The notes below the pieces were generated by a model. That model was given only the letters and a program-made list of their open reading frames with translations. It was not told the DNA's origin and ran no database searches. The position numbers were made by a program, and so were the translations under genes. This document shows positions 54,001 through 63,087 of a stretch of 64,000 nt of DNA, piece by piece (position 1 is the stretch's first letter; each line of letters starts with the position of its first letter). This DNA is from Pseudomonas sp. Root562 (GTDB lineage: Bacteria; Pseudomonadota; Gammaproteobacteria; Pseudomonadales; Pseudomonadaceae), in the NCBI RefSeq assembly GCF_001427125.1, contig NZ_LMGK01000022.1, forward strand, positions 100,126 through 164,125, given 5' to 3'.

Positions 54001-54095
54001 GATGCTAACGTTTTCCCACCATCAAAAATCCAACCGAACTCAAGCCAAAACGCCAGGGTCAACCCTTTGACTCCCCCGCCTGAGACCGGAGATTG

Positions 54096-54956
54096 ATGAT
54101 GAACGAATACCCAAAACCACCCTTCCCGAAACAACAGCAACCCGTCCCTGGCTCCCAGCGCAAAATGGATCCGTACCCGGACTGTGGCGAGCAAAGCTAT
54201 AAAGGCTCGGGACGCCTGAACGGCAAGATTGCCCTGATCACTGGTGGCGACAGCGGCATTGGCCGTGCGGTGGCGATAGCGTTTGCCCGTGAAGGCGCGG
54301 ATGTGGCCATTGCCTACCTTGATGAACAGGAAGATGCCGAGGAAACCGCCCGTTGGGTCGAACAGGCTGGGCGCCAATGCCTCTTGCTACCCGGCGACCT
54401 GGCGCACAAAGTGCATTGCCAGGCACTGGTCGAGAAAACCGTCGAGCGCTTCGGACGCATCGATGTGCTGGTCAACAACGCCGCTTTCCAGATGACCCAC
54501 GAAAACCTCGAAGACATTCCCGATGAAGAATGGGTGATGACCTTCGACGTCAACATCACGGCCATTTTCAGGATTTGCCAGGCAGCACTCAAACATATGC
54601 AGCCGGGCAGCTCGATCATCAACACCAGTTCGGTCAACTCGGACTTTCCTAACCCGACGCTGCTGGCATACGCCACCACCAAGGGCGCGATTGCCAATTT
54701 TTCTGCCGGCCTTGCCCAGATGCTGGGACCGAAGAACATTCGGGTAAACAGCGTCGCGCCTGGGCCAATCTGGACGCCGCTGATCGTTTCGACCATGCCT
54801 GAAGACAAGGTGCAGGATTTTGGTGGCAATACCCCCCTTGGGCGCCCCGGGCAACCGGTTGAAGTCGCGCCCATCTATGTGCTGTTGGCAAGCGACGAAG
54901 GCAGCTACATCACCGGCCAGCGCTATGGCGTCACGGGTGGCAAGCCTATCCTCTGA
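54096..54956 (+). CDS. YghA-like short-chain dehydrogenase
   Basis: This 286-residue SDR has TGGDSGIGRAVAIA (cofactor loop, about 48-61), NNAAF, serines in NTSSVNS (about 180) and YATTK (Tyr/Lys, about 195-199). The Pro/Gln-rich N terminus and PYPDCGEQSYKGSGRL match the YghA/GSP39-type stress SDRs. ATG 54096 and 54099 are adjacent; GGAGA precedes both. Confidence 0.92.
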   Translation: MMNEYPKPPFPKQQQPVPGSQRKMDPYPDCGEQSYKGSGRLNGKIALITGGDSGIGRAVAIAFAREGADVAIAYLDEQEDAEETARWVEQAGRQCLLLPGDLAHKVHCQALVEKTVERFGRIDVLVNNAAFQMTHENLEDIPDEEWVMTFDVNITAIFRICQAALKHMQPGSSIINTSSVNSDFPNPTLLAYATTKGAIANFSAGLAQMLGPKNIRVNSVAPGPIWTPLIVSTMPEDKVQDFGGNTPLGRPGQPVEVAPIYVLLASDEGSYITGQRYGVTGGKPIL

Positions 54957-55013
54957 TGCCCGGCGATCCCGAAAAATGGAACCGGTCGACGCTTGCGGCG
55001 CTCAACACTCCAT

Positions 55014-55036
55014 AGGCCCACCTCAGGCGGGCCTTT
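55014..55036 (+). terminator. Hairpin after the SDR gene
   Basis: AGGCCCACC (55014-55022) pairs with GGCGGGCCT (55026-55034) with one mismatch, then TT. It lies between the SDR stop and the next start. Confidence 0.6.
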
Positions 55037-55054
55037 GGATATCAGGAGGTCGCC

Positions 55055-55666
55055 ATGTCCGCACCTATCGTCAAGCTGTTTACTCAACCGAACTATGCGT
55101 GGACGGATATTCGCAAGGAAGAGGAAGCGCATCCACGTCATTATCTTGCACATTTGCTGTTGCTCGCTTTGATCCCCCCGGTGTGTCTGTTCATTGGGAC
55201 CACCTACGTAGGCTGGAGCCTGGCGGAAAACGAAACGGTCAAGCTCAGCGCGGCCAGTGCGTTACAACTGTGCATACTGCTTTACGTCAGCATCCTCGTG
55301 GGCGTCGCCGTAATGGGCATGTTCATCCGCTGGATGTCGCGTACCTTCGACGCACGCCCGACTCTCAATCAATGCATCGGTTTTGCCGCCTACACCGTCA
55401 CCCCGTTTTTCCTCGCCGGTATTGCGGGGCTGTACCCGAGCCGCTGGCTGGCCATCCTGGTATTAGGCGCGGCGTCGGTCTACTCGACCTTCCTGCTGTT
55501 CGTTGGCTTGCCGACGTTCATGCATGAGCGCAAGGAACAAGGCCTGCTCAACTCCGCTTGCGTCTGGGGCGTCGGGCTGTTGGTGCTGGTGACCATCCTG
55601 GTGGAAATGATCCTGCTGTGGTTCAACGTGCTTACGCCTGAGTATTTGCGCGCTACTGTCGGTTGA
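55055..55666 (+). CDS. Yip1-domain membrane protein
   Basis: This 203-residue protein has five hydrophobic helices (about 30-50, 68-92, 112-128, 133-150, 170-192) preceded by the KLFTQPNYAWTDIRKEE opening common to Yip1/DUF1282 proteins. Function is unknown. GGAGG lies upstream of the ATG. The next gene starts 11 bases after its stop. Confidence 0.82.
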   Translation: MSAPIVKLFTQPNYAWTDIRKEEEAHPRHYLAHLLLLALIPPVCLFIGTTYVGWSLAENETVKLSAASALQLCILLYVSILVGVAVMGMFIRWMSRTFDARPTLNQCIGFAAYTVTPFFLAGIAGLYPSRWLAILVLGAASVYSTFLLFVGLPTFMHERKEQGLLNSACVWGVGLLVLVTILVEMILLWFNVLTPEYLRATVG

Positions 55667-55677
55667 ACACCGAAGCC

Positions 55678-57042
55678 ATGAGCTTCATCATCTGGGTCGC
55701 CGTGCTGGGGGCCGTGCTGCTGACATTGGCACTCACCTCGTCGTACCTGCGGTGGATGCCGGTGACCACATCGGCAGTGTGCCTGCTGCTGGGCGTGGCC
55801 ATCGGGCCGGCAGGCCTCGGTTGGCTCAGGCTGGATATCAAGGACGCGTCGTTCTGGATGGAGCACCTGACGGAAGTCGCGGTGCTCTTTTCTTTGTTCG
55901 TCTGCGGGCTCAAGTTGCGGCTGCCGCTCAAGGATCGCAAATGGCGCGTGGCCTATGGGCTGGCGGGACCGGTGATGCTCCTGAGCATCACCGGCGTCTG
56001 CCTGATGCTGCATTTTGTTTTCGATCTGGCGTGGGGACCTTCGCTGCTGATCGGCGCAATACTGGCGCCGACCGACCCGGTATTGGCATCGCTGGTTCAA
56101 GTCAATGATGCCAAGGATGACGATCCTGTCCGCTTCGGGCTTTCCGGCGAAGCCGGGTTGAACGACGGGATCGCGTTTCCGTTTGTGATCCTCGGCCTGC
56201 TGTTTATTCAACAGGGTGAGGCCTCATCCGCAGCCTGGCTCGATGAATGGGCGCTCAAACGACTGTTGTGGGCAGTTCCCGCCGGTTTGCTGATCGGTTA
56301 TTGCATGGGCCGTGGCATCGGCCGGCTGACCTTGTCGATGCGCATCAGAAACGCCGACAGCACAGTTTCCCCCAATGATTACCTGACTTTTGCCCTGATC
56401 GCACTGGCCTATGTCGCCGCCGAGTCGGTGCATGGCTACGGGTTCCTTTCGGTATTCGCTGCGGGCCTCGGCCTGCGTGGTGCGGAGGTCAAATCCACGG
56501 GAGATTCCCAACCACCGGCAGAGCATCTGGTCCAAGCGGTGGTCGGCCATCAGAACGTCGAGCCTGATGCTGCTCTGCATGGCGACGTGGAGCATCTGGA
56601 GGAAACGCAAGTCGCGGCCGGGATCATGATCGGCGACATGCTGTCCTTCGGCAGTCTGGTGGAACGTGCCATGGAAGTTTTTTTGGTGACGCTGCTCGGC
56701 GTGGTGTTGATGGCGCATTGGGATTGGCGCGCACTGGCCATCGCAGGGGTGTTGTTTTGCCTGATTCGTCCCATGAGTGTCGCGCTCATACCTTGGGGGA
56801 ACCTGCTCGACGGTCGGCAACGACTGCTGATCGGCTGGTTCGGCATACGCGGGATCGGCAGCTTTTATTACCTGTTCTATGTCCTCAATCACGGGCTGAA
56901 CCCAGCGGTGGCGACGCTATGCACTGACCTGACATTGTCCGTGGTCGCGCTTAGCATTTTGATCCACGGCATCAGCACCCAGCCGGTCCTTGCCCGTTAT
57001 GAGCAGCGCAAAAAGCCAGTGGCAGGACCGCGAACTGCATGA
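55678..57042 (+). CDS. Cation:proton antiporter (CPA1/NhaP-type)
   Basis: This 454-residue antiporter has about 12 hydrophobic helices. GAILAPTDPVLAS and FGLSGEAGLNDGIAFPF carry the ion-binding aspartates of the NhaP family (TDP and ND motifs). It exchanges Na+ or K+ for H+ across the inner membrane. ATG 55678 is chosen; an in-frame TTG at 55663 overlapping the upstream stop is possible. It is probably co-transcribed with the Yip1-like gene. Confidence 0.9.
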   Translation: MSFIIWVAVLGAVLLTLALTSSYLRWMPVTTSAVCLLLGVAIGPAGLGWLRLDIKDASFWMEHLTEVAVLFSLFVCGLKLRLPLKDRKWRVAYGLAGPVMLLSITGVCLMLHFVFDLAWGPSLLIGAILAPTDPVLASLVQVNDAKDDDPVRFGLSGEAGLNDGIAFPFVILGLLFIQQGEASSAAWLDEWALKRLLWAVPAGLLIGYCMGRGIGRLTLSMRIRNADSTVSPNDYLTFALIALAYVAAESVHGYGFLSVFAAGLGLRGAEVKSTGDSQPPAEHLVQAVVGHQNVEPDAALHGDVEHLEETQVAAGIMIGDMLSFGSLVERAMEVFLVTLLGVVLMAHWDWRALAIAGVLFCLIRPMSVALIPWGNLLDGRQRLLIGWFGIRGIGSFYYLFYVLNHGLNPAVATLCTDLTLSVVALSILIHGISTQPVLARYEQRKKPVAGPRTA

Positions 57043-57230
57043 GTCAATCTTCGAACTCATGCACCCTGCATGACTTCCATTTGCCAGCACTCAATCCTAT
57101 GTCTTTGATGTTTCAGGTTTTTATAAATCAGTCAGAAACGGCACGACAAATGCTCCATTCCCATGAGCGACCTTCGGCATCGAGACCGTTTGCGCCCTAC
57201 CCCATCCGTGACGATTTGAGAGACCTGACC

Positions 57231-57707
57231 ATGAATGCCATCGACCTGTTGAAAGCCGACCATGAACGCGTAAAGGGCATTTTGAGCCAATTGAGCGAAT
57301 CCACCGAGCGCGGCGTAAAAAAACGCACAGAGCTGCTTAACAAACTGGAAATGGAGATTTCCATTCACACCCGTCTCGAAGAAGAAATTCTGTATCCGGC
57401 GTACAAAAAAGCCGGCGGCAAAGAACAGGACGTCATGTATTACGAAGCCAAGGAAGAACACCGCACCGTTGATTCACTGGTTTTGCCGGATCTGAAACAC
57501 ACCGACCCGTCGACCCCTGAATTCGCCGGTCGCGTCAAAGTGGTCAAGGAGTTGCTGGAGCACCACATTGAAGAGGAAGAGACTGAAATGTTTCCTCAAG
57601 CGAAGAAATTGCTCGGCAAAGCTGAACTGGAAGAACTCGGAACACAAATGGAAACCCTGAAAACCCAGCTCAAAAAGCAATTCAGCGAATCGCACATGGC
57701 TGCCTGA
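57231..57707 (+). CDS. Hemerythrin HHE-domain protein
   Basis: This 158-residue helical protein has the iron-ligand pattern: His10 in KADHERV, HTRLEEEILYP (about 46), EEHRTVDSL (about 75) and LLEHHIEEEETEMFP (about 115). It is likely a di-iron oxygen or NO binding protein of the cytoplasm. The start at 57231 has GAGAG nine bases upstream; the longer open frame from 57039 has no such support. A strong terminator follows. Confidence 0.9.
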   Translation: MNAIDLLKADHERVKGILSQLSESTERGVKKRTELLNKLEMEISIHTRLEEEILYPAYKKAGGKEQDVMYYEAKEEHRTVDSLVLPDLKHTDPSTPEFAGRVKVVKELLEHHIEEEETEMFPQAKKLLGKAELEELGTQMETLKTQLKKQFSESHMAA

Positions 57708-57724
57708 TGAGCCACGACACACAC

Positions 57725-57752
57725 AGGCCTGGCTTTCGTCAGGCCTTTTTTT
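57725..57752 (+). terminator. Terminator after the hemerythrin gene
   Basis: AGGCCTG pairs with CAGGCCT around an eight to nine base loop and is followed by seven T residues, a textbook intrinsic terminator. It also serves as the end of the convergent kinase gene. Confidence 0.9.
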
Positions 57753-57758
57753 GCGCAG

Positions 57759-59681
57759 TTATTTCATTGCCGAGGCAATCGATTTCACCAGATTGAGCTG
57801 GGTGAACGGCTTTGAGAGCCGTGGCAGCCTGGCAGCGAAGCCTTCCAGTCGCTCGGCGTAGCCGGTAGCGAGAATGATCGGTATGTCGGGTTTCACGGCG
57901 CGGATCGCATCCGCCAGTTGTGCACCGTTCATTTCTGGCATTGCCATGTCGGTGATCACCAGATCAATGGTGGGATTGACCTCAAACAATTCAAGCCCCT
58001 GAGCACCTGACGTCGCGGTGATAACCCGATGGCCGAGGTCTTCGAGCAGCAGGCACGTGCTGGTCAGTACCAGGCTGTCGTCATCGACCACCAACACACA
58101 CAACCGATGGGTCTCTGGCGTTTTGGCTGGGTCGGCAACCTGGACCGCTACCGCTCCCTCCGATGCGACGGGTAACCACAGTTCGGCTGTGGTGCCGTGA
58201 TTCTTTTGGCTTTTGAGAATGAACCGCCCGCCCAGTTGCTCGACAAATCCATGGACCATCGACAAACCCAGCCCGGTGCCTTTGCCAAGCCCTTTGGTGG
58301 TGAAAAACGGATCCATCGCCGATCCCAGAGTGGCCTCATCCATGCCGTCCCCGGTGTCGCTGATGCTCAGGCAGACATAGCGCCCGTCATCGGGTAAAGG
58401 CCGGGGCTCATCCCGGGCATCGGCTTTACGGGCGCTGATGATGATCGTGCCGCCGTTGGGCATTGCATCACGGGCATTGGTGACCAGGTTGAGCACGGCC
58501 AGTTCCAGCTGATTGACATCCGCCATGACCGGTTCGATCTCTGGAGGAAAGCGGGTTTGCAGAACCACTGACGGCCCGAGCGAACTGCGCAGCAAGCCGG
58601 AAATGCCTTGCACCAGCACGGGAATTTCGACCGGCTCGGATTTCAGTTCCTGGCGTCTGGCAAATGCCAGCATCCTTTGAGTCAGTGAAACACCGCGCTG
58701 CGCGCCCTGGGTCGCATTGTCCAGCAGGCGAACGATTTTCGGATCATCGGCCAGGCGTTTGCGCACAATCTCCAGATTGCCAAGAATCACCGTGAGCAAA
58801 TTGTTGAAGTCATGGGCAATCCCGCCGCTGAGCTGACCAATGGCTTGCATTTTCTGCGCCTGGAACAATGCCTCGCGGGTTTGCTCCAGGGCTTGTTGCG
58901 CCTGGGTGACTTCAGTGATGTCACGGGTAATCTTGGCGAAACCGAGCAAGGTGCCGGTTTCTCCCCAAATCGGATCGACCACCACGTGGGCCAGAAAACG
59001 CGTGCCGTCCTTGCGAACGCGCCAACCCTTGTTTTCGAATCGCCCTTCATTCGTAGCGATGCTCAGCGTGCGTAGCGGTTCGCCAGCCTCGCGGTCTTCG
59101 GGCGTGTAGAACATTGAAAAGTGCTGGCCGATGACCTCTTCCGGCAAATAGCCCTTGATGCGCTGGGCCCCCAGGTTCCAGTTGGTCACATGGCCGCGGG
59201 GATCGAGCATGTAGATGGCGTAATCGGTGACACTTTGCACCAGCAAGCGGAATTGCTGTTCGCTTTGCTTGAGGGTTTCTTCAGCCATTTTGCGATCGGT
59301 CAGGTCGCGGGTGATCTTGGCGAACCCCAGTAACTTGCCTGTTGGATCGAGAATCGGATCGATCACCACGTGAGACCAGAAATACGTGCCGTCCTTGCGT
59401 ACACGCCAGCCTTCACCTTCGAAACGCCCTTCTCGAATCGCCGTATCAAGGGCCTTTTGCGGCAACCCGGCACGGCGATCCTCTTCGGTGTAAAAACGCG
59501 AGAAGTGCTGACCAAGGATTTCGTCTTCGTCATACCCCTTGAAACGCCTGGCACCGGCGTTCCAGCTAGTGATGATGCCATCGGGATCAATCATGTAGAT
59601 CGCATAGTCAACCACCGCATCGATCAACAAACGAAGTCGCTTGTCCTCGAATCCGTCGGTATTGGTTCGATCTTCGCTCAT
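57759..59681 (-). CDS. Soluble PAS-PAS hybrid histidine kinase with receiver domain
   Basis: This 640-residue protein has no transmembrane helix. Two nearly duplicate PAS/PAC units (about 15-130 and 140-260; each with GYxxEExxGQHFSxFYTxED and GTxF) are followed by the phosphorylated histidine in GGIAHDFNNLLTVILGN (about 285), the ATPase lobe (LVTNARDAMPNGG, DTGDGMDEAT, GLGKGTGLGLSM) and a C-terminal receiver with Asp in VITDMAMPEMNG and Lys in LSKPF. The PAS similarity suggests redox, light or ligand sensing. No partner regulator is adjacent. Confidence 0.93.
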   Translation of the reverse strand: MSEDRTNTDGFEDKRLRLLIDAVVDYAIYMIDPDGIITSWNAGARRFKGYDEDEILGQHFSRFYTEEDRRAGLPQKALDTAIREGRFEGEGWRVRKDGTYFWSHVVIDPILDPTGKLLGFAKITRDLTDRKMAEETLKQSEQQFRLLVQSVTDYAIYMLDPRGHVTNWNLGAQRIKGYLPEEVIGQHFSMFYTPEDREAGEPLRTLSIATNEGRFENKGWRVRKDGTRFLAHVVVDPIWGETGTLLGFAKITRDITEVTQAQQALEQTREALFQAQKMQAIGQLSGGIAHDFNNLLTVILGNLEIVRKRLADDPKIVRLLDNATQGAQRGVSLTQRMLAFARRQELKSEPVEIPVLVQGISGLLRSSLGPSVVLQTRFPPEIEPVMADVNQLELAVLNLVTNARDAMPNGGTIIISARKADARDEPRPLPDDGRYVCLSISDTGDGMDEATLGSAMDPFFTTKGLGKGTGLGLSMVHGFVEQLGGRFILKSQKNHGTTAELWLPVASEGAVAVQVADPAKTPETHRLCVLVVDDDSLVLTSTCLLLEDLGHRVITATSGAQGLELFEVNPTIDLVITDMAMPEMNGAQLADAIRAVKPDIPIILATGYAERLEGFAARLPRLSKPFTQLNLVKSIASAMK

Positions 59682-59776
59682 TGACCCCTCACCCGTTTAT
59701 GCTTGCTTTGAAGTATGCGACAAACCGCAGGATTGGAAAGCTCCAGTATTTGCGTCATATAGACGCCACGCGGATT

Positions 59777-60679
59777 TTACCGGTACACGTACTTTTCGAT
59801 ATAGGTATACAGGTTGTTATATACAAAATCCGGCACTTGCCTGGCGTGGGCTCCAGTCTTGAGCAATGCCAAATGGCAGTCTTTCACCATTTCGTTACGC
59901 TCCGCCATGGTGTAGACCTTCTTGTCGATGATGGCTTGGTACTCGCTGTAGGTGTATGCCTTTGTCGACTCGCTGACGTTGAGATTGTCCCTGGCATCTC
60001 TAGTGTAGGTACTGTGAGCCCGCAAAGTGCGCTCGTTCAAGGTCCCCAATCCGCGTTCATACAAAAGGATCTGTGAACCGCTATGCACTTTGGCGATGGC
60101 TTCAAACGCAAGAAGGATGGCCTGCGCGTTACTCATGCTGGCCGTGAGGGCCGAATAGCTGACAAAGCGTTCCAGCTCCTCGTTTTCAAGACTTTTGAGT
60201 GCCCTCTTGATGCTGGACACGTGCGCAAACGCCTGGTTGCAACCGACGACATGGGCTTCCAGACGATAGCCATTAGCGATGGACGACAAATCGGAAAAGC
60301 GGATGTCATCGAAGGCGCATTCCATGATGAGGTTGTATTTGCGTGTTAGAGCCTCGATAAAGATTTTGCCGCTGAGTTCTCGAACAAACTTCTCTGTGTG
60401 GGCATACGCATGCAGGACCCCTTCCTTGATCATGTCCGCGTATTGAGGGTGCTTTTCTCGATACTCGGGCAAGTAAAGCCGAACATAATTGGCGTATTGC
60501 CCTGAAGGCAGCAGTTCCTTTTCAAGCAGATAGGTTTTACCTGAGCCCTGTAATCCTGCGGTGACCAACAGTTTGGGCGGGGTTTCGGCGGTTTTACCGG
60601 CGAACAGTGTGGCCGTGATTTCGTTGAGTGCTTTGGACACGTCTGCAGGCGTATGGGCGTACTTTGGTGTTTCTGACAT
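59777..60679 (-). CDS. Zeta-toxin-like P-loop kinase with altered catalytic residue
   Basis: This 300-residue protein has Walker A GLQGSGKT (42-49, Lys48) and the zeta-type PEYREKHPQY stretch (71-80). The usual IDxDxxRxxHP pattern becomes YLPEYREKHP, so Pro71 stands where the catalytic Asp67 of the S. pyogenes zeta toxin is. LIMECAFDD resembles the LIEGT segment. Zeta toxins phosphorylate UDP-GlcNAc, and this copy may be inactive or use another substrate. No antitoxin-sized gene is beside it. The region looks somewhat more AT-rich than its neighbours, which could mean recent acquisition. Confidence 0.75.
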   Translation of the reverse strand: MSETPKYAHTPADVSKALNEITATLFAGKTAETPPKLLVTAGLQGSGKTYLLEKELLPSGQYANYVRLYLPEYREKHPQYADMIKEGVLHAYAHTEKFVRELSGKIFIEALTRKYNLIMECAFDDIRFSDLSSIANGYRLEAHVVGCNQAFAHVSSIKRALKSLENEELERFVSYSALTASMSNAQAILLAFEAIAKVHSGSQILLYERGLGTLNERTLRAHSTYTRDARDNLNVSESTKAYTYSEYQAIIDKKVYTMAERNEMVKDCHLALLKTGAHARQVPDFVYNNLYTYIEKYVYR

Positions 60680-60807
60680 GGCTTGATTTCCTTATCAAAG
60701 AACCGGGTGAGAGTGATACCCGGTCATTTCAATAAAGTGTGCTTTCGGTGATTGTTCAAATCGTCGTTTGCTTCAAGGTATGTCAATGTTTTTAAAGGTA
60801 AAAAATC

Positions 60808-63087
60808 CTACTGGCCGGGGTGAAAAAGCGTTGGTTCCACAGACCACCATCGCGGCAGCAATTGCTTGACCTTGCCCTCGCCAAAGCGGTCATCGATCAA
60901 CATCACCACGCCTTGATCCTGTTGTGTGCGAATCACCCGGCCTGCGGCCTGGACCACTTTTTGTACGCCGGGAAACAGGTACGTGTAGTCGTAACCGGCA
61001 CCAAATATCGCCGCCATGCGCCGTTTCATTTGCTCATTGACGGGATTGAGCTGTGCCAGCCCAAGGGTGGCGATAAACGCGCCGATCAGGCGCGCCCCCG
61101 GCAAATCGATGCCCTCGCCAAACGCCCCGCCCAGTACGGCAAAGCCGACACCTTGGCCATCGGCGGTGAATTGATCGAGAAACTGCTGGCGTTGTTCCTC
61201 TGTCATCCCCCGCGATTGCGACCACAGATTGATCTGCGGATGGCGTTCGGCCAATAGCTGTGCAACTTGCTGCAGGTAATCGAAGCTGCTGAAAAAAGCC
61301 AGGTAATTGCCCGGGCGCTGGCTGAACTGCCGGGCAATCAATTCAACGATCGGTGCGAGTGACGCCTGACGATGAACAAAACGGGTGGAGATGCGGTTGA
61401 CGATGTGCACCTGCAATTGGTCGGCATGAAACGGTGATTCAACATCAATGCACACGGTGCTCGCCGGTGTTCCCAGCAAGTCGGCGTAATAGTGCCTGGG
61501 GCTGAGCGTCGCGGAAAACAGCACGGTGCTACGCGCTGCCGTCAAACGGGGGCCGATGAACCCCGCCGGCACCACGTTGCGCAGACAGAGTTGCGAGAGG
61601 TTGCGTTTGCGATCGAGATCACGCTTGCTGATGTCGAACAGGTACTGCTCGTCAAAGAGTTCGCCCACACGGCAAAACTGCAGCATGTCGAAGTAAAAGC
61701 TCTGTAGCGCGCTGTCCAGCCCCTGCGGGTGATCGTTCAGAAAGTCGCCGATGCTTGCGCTGCAGGATGACAACGCCTGGAGCAACTTTTCCGGAGGTTT
61801 GTCATAAGCCTGATAGACGCCGAGTTGCTGGCTATGCAGGGCGTTCCATTCACGGTTCACCCGTTGCAGTGGCTTTTTCAATGCCTCGGGGGCGGTTTTA
61901 CGCACGCCATTGAGCGTCGCCTGGTCGAGGCTGGCGCTGTACATCTGACGACCGCGCTCCACCAGGTTGTGGGCTTCGTCCACCAATACCGCGACTTTCA
62001 ATTGGTTGGCCTGGCATAGCCCGAACAACAACGCGCTGAAATCGAAGTAATAGTTGTAGTCGGCCACCACGACGTCGGCCCAGCGCGCCATTTCCTGGCT
62101 CAAGTAGTAAGGACAGACCTGGTGCGCCAGGGCGACCTCACGCAGCGCATTCTGATCCAGCAGACGCAACTCACTGGCAGCCTGCCGTGCCGCGGGCAGG
62201 CGATCATAAAAACCCCGTGCCAGCGGACAGGATTCGCCGTGACAGGCGCTGCCTGGATGCTCACAAGCCTTGTCCCGGGCGATCATTTCCAGGACGCGCA
62301 AGGGTGGCGCATCGGCGCTGTCGAGAATCACCTGCGCGGCATCCAGGGCCAGTTTGCGCCCCGGCGTTTTTGCCGTCAGGAAGAACACTTTGTCCAGTTG
62401 CTGCGGCGCCAGGGTCTTGAGCATCGGAAACAAAGTGCCGACGGTCTTGCCGATCCCTGTCGGTGCCTGGGCCATCAGGCAACGGCCGGTGCTGACTGCC
62501 TTGAACACGGACTCGGCAAGATGTCGCTGGCCCGGGCGGAAACCGGCATGGGGGAATTGCAATTGCTGGGCGGCGCCATTACGTGCTTCGCGATGAGCCT
62601 CTTCCTGTTCAGCCCAGTGTAGAAACAGTCGGCAATGCTGCTCGAAGAACACTTGCAGTTGCCCGGCGCTGAAGGACTCGACCAGACAGGTTTCCTTTTC
62701 GCTGACGATATCGAAATACACCAGCGCCACATTGATCTGCTCAAGCACCAGTTTCTGGCACATCAACCAGCCGTAGACCTTCGCTTGAGCCCAATGCAGT
62801 TGACGGTGGTTGGCCGGTTGCTTGTTCAAGTCGCCCCGGTAGGTTTTGACTTCTTCCAGGCAGTTCTGCGTCGGATCGTAGCCGTCCGCCCTGCCCTTGA
62901 CCTTCAGGCTTTTGAACAACCCTTCAAGCGCGACTTCACTCTGGTAGCCCTCGCTGCGCCGGGACGCTACCGTGCGATGGCCGACAATGCCTTCCAGCGC
63001 TGTCGGCGACGGTGTGAAGCGCAGGTCAAGGTCACCGACCTTGGCGGTAAATTCACACAGCGCCCGCACGGCAATGCTGTAGCTCAA
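60808..63087 (-). CDS. DinG/Rad3-type ATP-dependent DNA helicase
   Basis: This 759-residue superfamily 2 helicase has Walker A APTGIGKT (about 220), the DEAH box in VLVDEAHNLVE, four cysteines of the iron-sulfur domain (CEHPGSACHGESC, CPYY; about 285-340), and VIRTQQDQGVVMLID near the end. The N-terminal 120 residues look like a PD-(D/E)xK nuclease-type region (EEVKTYRGDL). It starts at TTG 63087 with GCGGAG nine bases upstream and overlaps the FAN1 gene's TGA (TTGA); ATG 63105 or TTG 63117 in the same frame are possible. The pair probably works in DNA repair. Confidence 0.9.
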   Translation of the reverse strand: MSYSIAVRALCEFTAKVGDLDLRFTPSPTALEGIVGHRTVASRRSEGYQSEVALEGLFKSLKVKGRADGYDPTQNCLEEVKTYRGDLNKQPANHRQLHWAQAKVYGWLMCQKLVLEQINVALVYFDIVSEKETCLVESFSAGQLQVFFEQHCRLFLHWAEQEEAHREARNGAAQQLQFPHAGFRPGQRHLAESVFKAVSTGRCLMAQAPTGIGKTVGTLFPMLKTLAPQQLDKVFFLTAKTPGRKLALDAAQVILDSADAPPLRVLEMIARDKACEHPGSACHGESCPLARGFYDRLPAARQAASELRLLDQNALREVALAHQVCPYYLSQEMARWADVVVADYNYYFDFSALLFGLCQANQLKVAVLVDEAHNLVERGRQMYSASLDQATLNGVRKTAPEALKKPLQRVNREWNALHSQQLGVYQAYDKPPEKLLQALSSCSASIGDFLNDHPQGLDSALQSFYFDMLQFCRVGELFDEQYLFDISKRDLDRKRNLSQLCLRNVVPAGFIGPRLTAARSTVLFSATLSPRHYYADLLGTPASTVCIDVESPFHADQLQVHIVNRISTRFVHRQASLAPIVELIARQFSQRPGNYLAFFSSFDYLQQVAQLLAERHPQINLWSQSRGMTEEQRQQFLDQFTADGQGVGFAVLGGAFGEGIDLPGARLIGAFIATLGLAQLNPVNEQMKRRMAAIFGAGYDYTYLFPGVQKVVQAAGRVIRTQQDQGVVMLIDDRFGEGKVKQLLPRWWSVEPTLFHPGQ

